Assembly (NCBI RefSeq): GCF_017491605.1
Contig: NZ_JAFGYY010000018.1
Span: 1 to 64,000 of the forward strand
Length of the DNA stretch: 64,000 nt
Direction of reading: 5' to 3'
DNA from: Pseudomonas sp. 30_B
GTDB taxonomy: Bacteria; Pseudomonadota; Gammaproteobacteria; Pseudomonadales; Pseudomonadaceae
Positions 15,968 through 24,200 of the stretch are shown here, in pieces (position 1 is the first letter of the stretch; each line of letters opens with the position of its first letter). The notes beneath the pieces are model-generated. The model saw nothing but the letters and a program-made list of their open reading frames with translations. It searched no databases and was not told where the DNA came from. A program made the position numbers and the translations under genes.

Positions 15968-16333
15968 CTATGCCTTAACCGTTAAACGAGCAACATCCTT
16001 CAACGCGCGAACATGCCCCATTTTGTGGAGTCCAATCTCTACAAGAGAAGCTACGTGACGAACTGGATCCCATTCAAGACTGTTACTGTCTACGAAATGC
16101 CTGAGCAAAGCCTCATAAATATCTAAATTTTCACCAAACAATGTAGGAGAATTGAACTCCTGCCCATCGAGATCGGACACACTGGCGTTACCTAAACCCT
16201 TTTCATCAGCAAGAGCCAACGCAAAGGCATAGCGACACAAAATATTTGGAGTCAATCCCGTCTTTGATTTCAAATACTTGAGCTTTGCGGTAGAAGAAGC
16301 GCTGATCTTGAATTTTTGTGGAAAGGTGTTCAT
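15968..16333 (-). CDS. dndE: DndE, DNA sulfur modification protein
   Basis: 121 residues, the usual size of DndE. The N-terminus is FKISASSTAKLKYLKSKTGLTPNILCRYAFALAL; the C-terminal half has SPTLFGENLDIYEALL and ends HKMGHVRALKDVARL. DndE binds DNA (nicked DNA has been reported) and is needed with DndC and DndD for phosphorothioate insertion. Its ATG overlaps the dndD stop (ATGA). Last gene of the modification operon, followed by a strong terminator. Confidence 0.9.
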   Translation of the reverse strand: MNTFPQKFKISASSTAKLKYLKSKTGLTPNILCRYAFALALADEKGLGNASVSDLDGQEFNSPTLFGENLDIYEALLRHFVDSNSLEWDPVRHVASLVEIGLHKMGHVRALKDVARLTVKA

Positions 16334-18342
16334 ACGTTTTCAGACCAACGCCAGAAGTAACCCTCTTCAACTTGTGTCGAGCGAGTTTCTGGACTATAGA
16401 CAAGATGATAAGAATGCGATACATGCGGACGAAGTCGCTCGTAAAACGAACAGTCAATTTCCGTATCAGTTGACAAAATAACAACCTGATGACTAGTTTT
16501 CGGAAAATAATTGTCTAGCAGTTTCTTTCTGTGAAGTGAGTCTAGCCGACCAAGAGGGGTATCAATCACAACTGGTAGACTACGCCCGGAAGTACGTGCT
16601 AACGCCTCTAATATAGAGATAGCAAAAATCTGCTTTTCGCCTGCCGAAAGTTCACTCTTTTTAATCGCCTGGCTAGTCTCATCATGCAACTCCACTTCAA
16701 AGCTATCAGGACTTATTTTGATAGCTAAACGACGATCTTCCTTGCGAGCCAAATTATTGAATGACGAATAGAACTGTGTTTCAAGCTCCCTCAGCTTAGC
16801 CTCGCGTGCTCTGATAGAGAACTCTTTCAATACATATCTGGCTCGCTCAGCAAGAGAAAAAGCACGGCCATCTTCTTGCGACCTATTGACTTCGGTATGA
16901 AGCTCATCCAGATGCCTTACAACAGGGGATAATTTATTTAAAGCCTCTTTGACCCGATCCGCGAGAAAGACCTTCTTATCCTTTAATCCACTCAAGCGCC
17001 CTTGCAAAACTCCCTGCTCTTTAAATAGCGGGATTAATACATTTTCATCTGGGGCCCTAGCTATATTCTCACCAATAGAGTCTATAGATGAGTCAATTTC
17101 ATCTAGCTCTCTGAGCAGAATTCTAACTCGCTTAAGATCTGAATCTACACGCGTTGATAGCCTGTATTTTATAGATACATAGCTACTTTCGGAAAGGTCA
17201 TGCAACTTGGCAGAAAATCCTTTCCGCCCTTCAATTACCGCACCGAAAACCGATAAGTAAGCTTCATCCAGAGACGCTCTATCACTAATCGAACTAGGAA
17301 GTGCCTTCATCAGAGCAAAAATAAGCTTTTCCTGCTGACTTTCCAGATACTCAGCAAGCACCTCTACCTTAGATGCTTCCTGCTCACTAGCAAGCTGAGA
17401 AAGAAGCGCTTCATTGAGGTTTCGAGTTAACGCCAATGGGGCCAGACTGCTAAGTAGCTCATGCAAAGAGCCCTCAATTGCTCTCTTCTTAATCACTAAC
17501 TCATCAAGACGAGCAGCCTCTTCTTTTTTCGTCAGGCTCCAAGCGCCCCCACGAGCATTAATATTAGAGCTAACATTTGCAAGCGCGCTACTAACTTCAC
17601 CTATATCCCTCCTGACTTTTAAAATCTCTTCCCGCAATAGAGTGATGCCATCAGTAAGACGATTATGTTCAGCCTCTAGCTGGGAAATTTTTTCCCTACG
17701 CTCTTCGGAGGTTTTTTTTGCCGCTCTAGTTCGAACTAATACGGATAGGTCCGAGTCTAGACGATCAATAAGGTCCAGACCTAACAACTTATTAATTGAA
17801 TCACGCAGGGCGTCGCCAGTAGTCTCCTCAGCCAGACTGGCTATTTTCTCACCATCAAAGAAGAAAAGCTCGGATACGCCGATTGGGATTAATTCGTTCA
17901 GAAATGATTGAGCCTGATCATATGAAAGCTCAGCCAACAGATTGCCATCCTTAGATATTACTAATCCCTCTTTTACTTTTCCAGAAGGATCAACGTGCCA
18001 GTCCCTAAGTAAGTTATAGGTAGAGATAACACCGTACTGAGCATAGCGAAATGAAAGCTCTAAAGCCGATCTCGTTGGCTTAGCTATACTATTATGAGCA
18101 CGATGAATACATTCTTTTAAGTACTGGTGGTACTCGGAAGTGGAAGCAACCTGACCAAGTACTCCTTTCCCATATAGGGCGAGCTTTAGCGCAAGCAGTA
18201 TCGTAGTTTTTCCGCCACCATTAAGTCCCCCAAAGAGAACAATAGGGGCATTTTTACCTTTCTTTAGTTTTGGGACCAAGTCAAAATTATGACTCCCTCG
18301 GAAAACACGAAAGTCCAGTAAAGAAAGCGAATCAATAATCAT
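16330..18342 (-). CDS. dndD: DndD, SMC-like ATPase of DNA phosphorothioation
   Basis: 670 residues. The start MIIDSLSLLDFRVFRGSHNF leads to Walker A GGLNGGGKTTILLALKLALYG at about 38-58. FFFDGEKIASLAEE is typical of DndD. A long coiled coil follows, then the signature ELSAGEKQIFAISILEAL and Walker B LPVVIDTPLGRLD. It is the ATPase/nickase-associated subunit of the Dnd modification complex. Overlapping start and stop codons with dndC and dndE indicate one operon. Confidence 0.93.
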   Translation of the reverse strand: MIIDSLSLLDFRVFRGSHNFDLVPKLKKGKNAPIVLFGGLNGGGKTTILLALKLALYGKGVLGQVASTSEYHQYLKECIHRAHNSIAKPTRSALELSFRYAQYGVISTYNLLRDWHVDPSGKVKEGLVISKDGNLLAELSYDQAQSFLNELIPIGVSELFFFDGEKIASLAEETTGDALRDSINKLLGLDLIDRLDSDLSVLVRTRAAKKTSEERREKISQLEAEHNRLTDGITLLREEILKVRRDIGEVSSALANVSSNINARGGAWSLTKKEEAARLDELVIKKRAIEGSLHELLSSLAPLALTRNLNEALLSQLASEQEASKVEVLAEYLESQQEKLIFALMKALPSSISDRASLDEAYLSVFGAVIEGRKGFSAKLHDLSESSYVSIKYRLSTRVDSDLKRVRILLRELDEIDSSIDSIGENIARAPDENVLIPLFKEQGVLQGRLSGLKDKKVFLADRVKEALNKLSPVVRHLDELHTEVNRSQEDGRAFSLAERARYVLKEFSIRAREAKLRELETQFYSSFNNLARKEDRRLAIKISPDSFEVELHDETSQAIKKSELSAGEKQIFAISILEALARTSGRSLPVVIDTPLGRLDSLHRKKLLDNYFPKTSHQVVILSTDTEIDCSFYERLRPHVSHSYHLVYSPETRSTQVEEGYFWRWSENV

Positions 18343-19865
18343 TTTAGCAAGCCATCTACTTCAGACTTCAAAGACTCAAAAGCCACTTTATATGCATCAG
18401 AGTGACGAGGACTAGAATGCCGCTCAAGGGCCTCATCAAGCCCTCCCCAGTCTTGTTCAAGCACTTTCTGAAGCTCATCCAAAATCCCCTTTCGGCGAGA
18501 CAACCCAGAAAAGGAGAGCTCAGCATCAATTAGCTTCATAATCAGGGCTGCAGGAACCCCGTGTTCAAGCTCTAATGAGCCCAAAATTTCGGCGTCAGGT
18601 GCCGTAAACGCCCCCGCATCATTCCTTATCCACTCGATTTGATCATGGGGATAAACTTCAGAGTAGATTTTGGGGAGCGAATCAATCCAATCTGGCTCGT
18701 TTGGGTCTTTTAGCCACTGCTGACGAATTACCTGAAGCTCATCTCTACCAATCAGCTCTAGATCTCGACCACCGTCGCGAATTGTCCGCTCTATTTCAAG
18801 AAGAGCTCGCAACCATTCCTTACGATATTTCATCCAATAAGGCCCAGGGACGTGCCTGGTTGCGGTGGAAGAGTCATCATCAATTGCACCACGAGCAAAA
18901 GTTACCTTTCCAGTTCTTCGCTTATAATTACGATATTCCGTTTTATTCTCCGGCAAAGAACTTTCATGCAGCTGATTCCTAAACTCCAAGAGAGGCCGCA
19001 TCCAGTCTTCCCCAGTATTCACCAATCCTTCAATGGCTTTATCCTGGGTTACCACCGTACAAGTCCAGCACCCAAATCGAGAGTTTCCGCAAGAGGGCGT
19101 ATTAGTATCAATGACTAATGGACACTCGCCAGCATTGGAGCCTTTATATAATTCAAATAGAACCCTGTTTGAGCCCCCCCAAGGCCGGGGCGCACTCATT
19201 AAATACTCCCAAACATCATCAGATGACCAGTATTCAATGGGCATATAGGTATATGCATTTTGAAGAGATGAGTGTCGACCTAAAGCTGACCCTTCAATAC
19301 GATGGCGGGCAATCACTTGAGCACGCGTGGAGCTTTCCTGACGCCTAGAACCTAATGCAACAACAACCTCACCAAATCGCGCGACTTTATCTTTAATAAA
19401 TTCGCTCACGGGATCAATTTTCATGCGCTCGGTGCACCAACGAAATGCTTTGGTAGGCGCAGGATATCCCTTTCCTAATAAATTAGACCAAAAGGTCTGA
19501 TCCGTATCAGGAGTAACAGCATGGGCACTCATAGGGATTTCATCAATAGGTGACTGAGAGTTAATAGATCCCAGCACCTCATGAATCATATCTACAACAA
19601 CAGGTGTTTCTACTCGCGTGTCAGATGAGACGACATACACATGTTTATGGCGATCATCCAGAGCTAGAGTTTTCAACGCCATATATATCAAAGAAAGTAC
19701 AACCGTAGAGTCTTTACCGCCACTAAACCCTACCACCCATGGTCGATTATCAGACTTATATATATGCTGAATCTCTCTAATCAGATCTAAAAGCGGCCTA
19801 TCCGCGATAACACTTTCTTTGACAAAATCTTCATGAGAGCAATACAAAAATTGTTCATTACTCAT
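18339..19865 (-). CDS. dndC: DndC, PAPS-reductase-like sulfurtransferase
   Basis: 508 residues. The PP-loop motif VVGFSGGKDSTVVLSLIY near residues 43-60 identifies an adenylating ATP pyrophosphatase fold. The cysteine cluster CGNSRFGCWTCTVV fits the [4Fe-4S] site known for DndC. It activates the DNA backbone for sulfur insertion, with sulfur normally supplied by DndA or a housekeeping IscS. No dndA is present in the window, so a chromosomal cysteine desulfurase probably serves. ATGA coupling to dndB and dndD. Confidence 0.94.
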   Translation of the reverse strand: MSNEQFLYCSHEDFVKESVIADRPLLDLIREIQHIYKSDNRPWVVGFSGGKDSTVVLSLIYMALKTLALDDRHKHVYVVSSDTRVETPVVVDMIHEVLGSINSQSPIDEIPMSAHAVTPDTDQTFWSNLLGKGYPAPTKAFRWCTERMKIDPVSEFIKDKVARFGEVVVALGSRRQESSTRAQVIARHRIEGSALGRHSSLQNAYTYMPIEYWSSDDVWEYLMSAPRPWGGSNRVLFELYKGSNAGECPLVIDTNTPSCGNSRFGCWTCTVVTQDKAIEGLVNTGEDWMRPLLEFRNQLHESSLPENKTEYRNYKRRTGKVTFARGAIDDDSSTATRHVPGPYWMKYRKEWLRALLEIERTIRDGGRDLELIGRDELQVIRQQWLKDPNEPDWIDSLPKIYSEVYPHDQIEWIRNDAGAFTAPDAEILGSLELEHGVPAALIMKLIDAELSFSGLSRRKGILDELQKVLEQDWGGLDEALERHSSPRHSDAYKVAFESLKSEVDGLLK

Positions 19866-20944
19866 TGCTTGGCTAGCCTCTCTTCAATTTCACGCTCTGC
19901 TGTAGACAGAGGCACCCCAAGCTTCTGTTTGATCAAGCTTGCTGTCAGGGCGACATTCGTGGTGGCTTTTGAAATGCGTCCATGCACCATCGCCCGCCCC
20001 TCCCACTCTTCATTGGAGCGAGACCAGTCTATCCCTCTCAAGCTAAGCAAAATATTCTTCCACTCCGACTCTCTCCTAGCTATTAGCTCGGAGCCAACAA
20101 TCCCCATCGCTTGGAGCATCACACCGTGGGCATGGATATAATTATCCCGAAGGTCAGCGGTAGATAGTTCTTTATCTCTAGCGCGCGTCCAGTCAGGCAT
20201 CTGGATTGCAACGGCCTCCCAGTATTTCTTCGCCAACTCTCTTTCATCTTGCTCTATTGCCTCGTTCTTTCCTTTTTTAAGAAGAACTCGTGACGCATTT
20301 TTAATAGCGCTTAGAGTGAAGAGCTTTGAGCTACGATGCGACAGGCTAGACTTTTCTAGCTCTGTCATCCGTGAAAACACATCAACGTTTTTTACTAGGT
20401 ATCTAGCCAGGTCAGAGAGATGATCTCTGTGATCGTATAAAGTGCTAATTGAGTCACTTGGACGAACAGCATGCTTATTTAGATCAGCAAACATTTGCTG
20501 GCTTCTGTGAAGCCCCTCATCAATAAAAAAAAGAACCGGAATATTGTCATATCCTAATTCGGGGCTATCCTGAATTGCGCGTTCTATCGCCGCTCTGCGG
20601 TGCTGACCATCATTAATCAATATTTGTGCTTCCATTGGGATCGATAAAATCCCAATACTTTGCCCTACTCCGGTATCGGAGAATGGTTCAAATTTTACTG
20701 TCGAGTTAATTGATGCCGTAATCGCGGACAAGGTATAGTCACCCAAATTTTCCACGAGATAAGAGGCTATATCCGGAACCCGCGCGATATTCAACTTCCG
20801 CTGCGCACGAAGGTCCGCGGGAACATCGTCCTCGTTGAAACTGAAAATTTTGGGTATCAACCGCATCGGACACATGGCAATGTAGCATGGTCGACCAGCC
20901 TGGATACCTCTCACACAAGGGAAGGAATGGATGTAGTTACTCAT
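19862..20944 (-). CDS. dndB: DndB, DGQHR-domain protein, probable dnd regulator
   Basis: 360 residues from MSNYIHSFPCVRGIQAGRP. The DGQHR motif (LINDGQHRRAAIERAI) and YIAMCPMRLIPKIFSFNEDD are typical of DndB. Family members repress dnd transcription and tune modification frequency. The ATG at 20944 was chosen because similarity to DndB begins there; a GTG at 21001 in the same frame would lie inside the inverted repeat. No strong ribosome binding site precedes either start. Confidence 0.9.
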   Translation of the reverse strand: MSNYIHSFPCVRGIQAGRPCYIAMCPMRLIPKIFSFNEDDVPADLRAQRKLNIARVPDIASYLVENLGDYTLSAITASINSTVKFEPFSDTGVGQSIGILSIPMEAQILINDGQHRRAAIERAIQDSPELGYDNIPVLFFIDEGLHRSQQMFADLNKHAVRPSDSISTLYDHRDHLSDLARYLVKNVDVFSRMTELEKSSLSHRSSKLFTLSAIKNASRVLLKKGKNEAIEQDERELAKKYWEAVAIQMPDWTRARDKELSTADLRDNYIHAHGVMLQAMGIVGSELIARRESEWKNILLSLRGIDWSRSNEEWEGRAMVHGRISKATTNVALTASLIKQKLGVPLSTAEREIEERLAKQ

Positions 20945-20969
20945 GGACGGATACGTTATCTGATGGCCT

Positions 20970-21000
20970 TGTACGTCATTTTCCACATTTTTGACGTACA
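20970..21000. promoter_or_regulatory. perfect inverted repeat upstream of dndB, candidate DndB operator
   Basis: Nine-base arms TGTACGTCA and TGACGTACA separated by 13 AT-rich bases, centred about 40 bases upstream of the dndB ATG. The arms contain TACG/CGTA half-sites, which as recalled feature in the Salmonella DndB binding site, though the spacing here is wider. The position suits autorepression. Confidence 0.5.
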
Positions 21001-21141
21001 CGCAAGGAGCACCTGCCCGCCGGGGCCCAGCACGGCACCGAAAGGCCCGTCAACCCCACAACTGACCGTGCACTGTAACGCATCGATGCTGCTCAAATGG
21101 AACGATTGACCTGAATCTCATTACCCCGCGAATGTATCTGA

Positions 21142-21336
21142 GGTGCCCAAGACAATGCGCTCACCCTTTTCGGTGAGCACCTGGACATTTATGAAGCCTT
21201 ACTCGGGCAGTTTACCCATGAGAGTGACTTCTCCTGGGACCCACTCAGACACGTTGCCTCGCTGGTTGAGGTCGGACCGCATACGATGGGCCACGCTCGC
21301 TCGATCAAAGACATCGCCAAACTGATCAAAGCTTAG
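21142..21336 (+). pseudogene. truncated second dndE on the opposite strand
   Basis: About 64 codons on the plus strand, entered after an in-frame TGA, encode LTLFGEHLDIYEALLGQF, SWDPLRHVASLVEVG and MGHARSIKDIAKLIKA, then stop at 21336. This aligns closely with the C-terminal half of the dndE at 16.0-16.3 kb (LFGENLDIYEALL, WDPVRHVASLVEIG, MGHVRALKDVARL) but is clearly diverged, so it is not a recent duplicate. The 5' half is missing. It appears to be the tail of another dnd operon once oriented left to right. Confidence 0.8.
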
Positions 21337-21610
21337 TACCTGGCAGAGCCTGCGCGTCACGCGCAGGCTCTCTCCCGTCCAGACTCGCAGGCGGAGCCAG
21401 ATGTTCTAGGTGGCCACACGAGCCCTCCCCCGACATCTAGTGCGAATATCGGAAAATCTCTCTACAACGCGAAAACTTTAGCCGCCATGTCTTTGGTCTG
21501 TCCCGGACTGAGTGAACACTGATTTAAGGCAATGAAATGGGCTCCTCCCTTCTACGGCATGCGAGCACCAGACTGATGGTGTAGCGACTTGTCCCAGAGG
21601 AGGAACCGTC

Positions 21611-22627
21611 ATGAACATGAAGCGCGTCGGACTGGATCTGGCAAAGTAGGTATTCCAGGTGCATGGCGTCGACACGCATGAGCGAGTGGTGTGCCGTCGG
21701 CAGCTCAAACGTGCGCAGGTGCTGGATTTCTTTCGCCAACTGACACCCTGTTTGGTCGCGATGGAAGCCTGCGGGAGTGCGCACTATTGGGCTCGCGAAC
21801 TGCGCAAGCTGGGGCATGAGGCGCGTTTGATCGCCCCCCAGTTCGTCAAGCCTTATGTCAAGGGTGACAAGCATGATGCGCATGACGCCGAAGCGATCTG
21901 TGAAGCAGCCAGCCGGCCAGGCATGCGCTACGTGCCGGTGAAATGCGCTGAGCAACAGGCGGCACAAGCCGTGCACCGGATTCGCAGCCGATTGGTGCGG
22001 GCACGCACGGCTTTGAGCAACGAAGTACGCGGCCTGCTTGGCGAGTTTGGCATTGTGAGCAGTCGGCATGGACGAGCAGCAAGCAGCGAGTTGCTCAACT
22101 TGGTGGTGGCCGGCGAGCACGACCAGCTACCGGCGCCGATGGGCACGTTGCTGACGGATCTGAAGGAAGAACTGCAGGCCTTGGATCAGCGCATCACCAG
22201 GCTGAATCAGTTGATCCTTAACAATGTGCGCAGCGATGTGCGTATCCAACGCCTGCTGGCGGTGGAGGGCGTCGGTCCGATCAGTGCTACCGCGCTGGTC
22301 GCGGCCGTTGGCGATGCACGGCAATTTCGTACAGCTCGCCAATTTGCTGCCTGGCTGGGCTTGGTGCCACGGCAGCACTCCAGCGGAGGCCAGCAGCGCC
22401 TGGGCAAGATCAGCAAGCGTGGCGATACCTATTTGCGTACCTTGCTAATACATGGCGCCCGCGCGGTGATCCGCACCTGTGCCACGAAAACTGACGCGCG
22501 TAGTCGCTGGCTGCAGGGCTTGTTACAACGGCTCAATCAGAACACCGCCACGGTTGCCCTGGCGAACAAGAATGCCCGAATACTCTGGGCCCTGCTCAGC
22601 CGAGAGACCAGCTACCTGCCTGGTTGA
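21611..22627 (+). pseudogene. IS110-family transposase with an amber codon at position 13
   Basis: The natural start MNMKRVGLDLAK at 21611 (preceded by GAGGAGGAACCGTC) runs into TAG at 21647, where related proteins usually have Gln or Asn, then continues open as VFQVHGVDTHERV to 22627. The DEDD domain (first Asp in GLDLAK, then VAMEACGSAHYWAREL and KHDAHDAEAI) and Transposase_20 domain (LLAVEGVGPISATALVAAVGD, FAAWLGLVPRQHSSGG) are present. The stop separates the first catalytic Asp from the rest, so the protein is inactive unless amber is suppressed. Confidence 0.85.
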
Positions 22628-22885
22628 GAAACACCGACAGTACCGTCGTAATGCAGGCATCACCACGATTGCACAGTGACAGGCAATGATGACGAACCGG
22701 TCGCACCGGCATGTGTGAAACCTGGTTTATCCACGGGCCCTCTGCTGCCACGCAAGGCCGATAAGGCGATCAGGCGCACATGGGCGGACATTCATCAGGG
22801 CTCGAAGGAGCAATGCTCCCTTGAAGCCGGATATACGGAAGCAGTCGTACTTAGGTTCAGAAGCAATGCGGGTCACTGGCAAATC
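22628..22885 (+). ncRNA. possible bridge-RNA region of the IS1111-group element
   Basis: A non-coding stretch between the transposase stop and the right subterminal repeat. In the IS1111 group the guide RNA is reported to come from this end. It contains small complementary blocks such as GGAGCAATGCTCC near 22807. No RNA fold was computed; the call rests on position. Confidence 0.35.
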
Positions 22886-22929
22886 GGGAGGAGTCCATAT
22901 ATGGATAATGTCCACCGCCAGGAGTGTTC

Positions 22930-23221
22930 ATGGCCCAGACCAGACGACGTTTTCCCGAATCCTTCAAACGCAAGGCGGTGACCAGGTGCTTGCCGGTACG
23001 CCGCTTCGTCGTGTGGCCGAGACACTGGACATCGCTGAAAGCCTGCTGGGCAAATGGAAACGCCAGTACGAGCAGCAAGGTGACGATGCCTTTCCGGGCA
23101 ACGGCAAGCAGCGTGGTGAGAGCGCGGAGCTGCGTCGCCTACGCCAGCAATTGGCCCAGGTCACCATGGAGCGCGATGTACTAAAAAAGGCGCTCGCCAT
23201 CTTCTCGCAGCCCACGAAGTG
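22930..23221 (+). pseudogene. IS3-family transposase OrfA, frameshifted
   Basis: ATG 22930 opens MAQTRRRFPESFKRKAV. The frame then shifts near 22979 (GCGGTGACCAGG, where GCGGTGGACCAG would keep the frame, so one G is probably lost). The other frame continues VLAGTPLRRVAETLDIAESLLGKWKRQYEQQ, a standard HTH_Tnp_1, and ends FSQPTK at 23221. Confidence 0.82.
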
Positions 23222-24084
23222 AAGTTTCGCGCCATCGAGGCGTTGGCTGGTCGTTACCCCGTAGCACCGATGTGCCGGTTGTTGCAGGTGTCGCGCAGCG
23301 GTTTCTATGCCTGGCAACAGCGACCGCCTTCGGCGAGGGAGATGGCGAATCGGCGTCTGAGCAAGGAGATCCGCACCATCCACCATGAGGTGAATGGGAT
23401 CTATGGGCATCGCCGCATCAAGGCTGAATTGACAGCCATGGGGCAGGCGTGTGGCCGGCACCGGGTTGCTCGACTGATGCGCGAAGCCGGTCTGTGCGTT
23501 CTTCGCGCAAGCGCTGGCGGCTGGTTTCCAGCAGTCGCCATAATCTGCCGATTGCACCGAATCACCTGGATCGCCAGTTCGCCTCGGATCGCGCCAATCG
23601 GCACTGGGTCTCGGACATGACCTATGTGCGGACGGCCCAAGGCTGGCTGTATCTGGCCGTTGTGCTCGATCTCTATTCACGCGCCGTCGTCGGCTGGGCG
23701 ATGCACCACCGGATGCAGCAGGCCCTGGTACACGCCGCGCTGGAGATGGCTGTGGCACGCCGCCAACCTCAGGCGAAGGTGCTGCTGCACTCGGATCGTG
23801 GTAGCCAATACTGCGCCTACGACTACCAGGCCTTGCTTCGGCGACATCGCATCGTGCCTAGCCATTCGCGACCTGGGAACTGCTGGGACAATGCGGCGAT
23901 GGAGAGTTTCTTCCGCTCGCTGAAGGCCGAGCGGGTATACCTGACGCGTTACGCCAGCTACCAGGAGGCGAAAACCGACCTGTTCGATTACATCCGCTTT
24001 TACAATCACCGCCGTCGCCACTCGACGTTGGGCTATCTTCGTCCGATGGAGTTTCAGCGGCGAAATGCGAGCAGTAGCTCTTAA
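23219..24084 (+). pseudogene. IS3-family transposase OrfB, frameshifted
   Basis: Starts MKFRAIEALAGRYPVAPMC at 23219 and reads normally through HRVARLMREAGLC. It changes frame near 23500, where a repeated GTGC appears to have lost one copy (a 4-base deletion). The second frame carries the integrase core WVSDMTYV, HSDRGSQY and NAAMESFFRSLKAE, so the DDE residues survive but in two pieces. No functional full-length transposase would be made without frameshifting. Confidence 0.85.
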
Positions 24085-24200
24085 CTACCTGTCCACCAGT
24101 TCCGGGACAGACCACCAGGCGTATCCAAAAAACTCAGAGAAGTAGAGCACGCCAAATCTCACACAAACTTTAATCTGTACGAAATTCGGCGCCTATCTAA

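Larger units (their letters stand above)
21530..22905 (+). mobile_element. IS110-family element, IS1111 group
   Basis: Subterminal inverted repeats of 12 bases (21538-21549 TGGGCTCCTCCC and 22886-22897 GGGAGGAGTCCA, one mismatch) are characteristic of the IS1111 group. The exact ends are estimated a few bases outside them. The transposase gene is followed by about 260 non-coding bases, where IS1111-group elements are reported to encode the guide (bridge) RNA. The element sits between the left terminus and orfA of an IS3 element. Confidence 0.7.
21495..24113 (+). mobile_element. IS3-family element interrupted by an IS1111-type element
   Basis: Outer terminal repeats of 24 bases match in 19 positions: left from 21495 (GGTCTGTCCCGGACTGAG...), right ending 24113 (...GTTCCGGGACAGACC). 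The right part holds frameshifted orfA and orfB; the left terminus is separated from them by an inserted IS110-family element. No target duplication is evident. Both elements look inactive. Confidence 0.75.

Noticed and set aside
16330-18342. dndF, dndG or dndH among the large ATPase genes
   Set aside because: The ATPases at 7.0-9.0 and 16.3-18.3 kb are RecF/DndD-like with SMC heads; none shows the layout expected for DndF, DndG or DndH.
20952-20998. Exact TACG-N10-CGTA DndB site as recalled from Salmonella
   Set aside because: No such spacing was found; only the wider inverted repeat is present, so it is reported as a candidate only.
20945-21001. GTG start for a longer DndB
   Set aside because: The extra 19 residues are not DndB-like and the start would fall within the inverted repeat.
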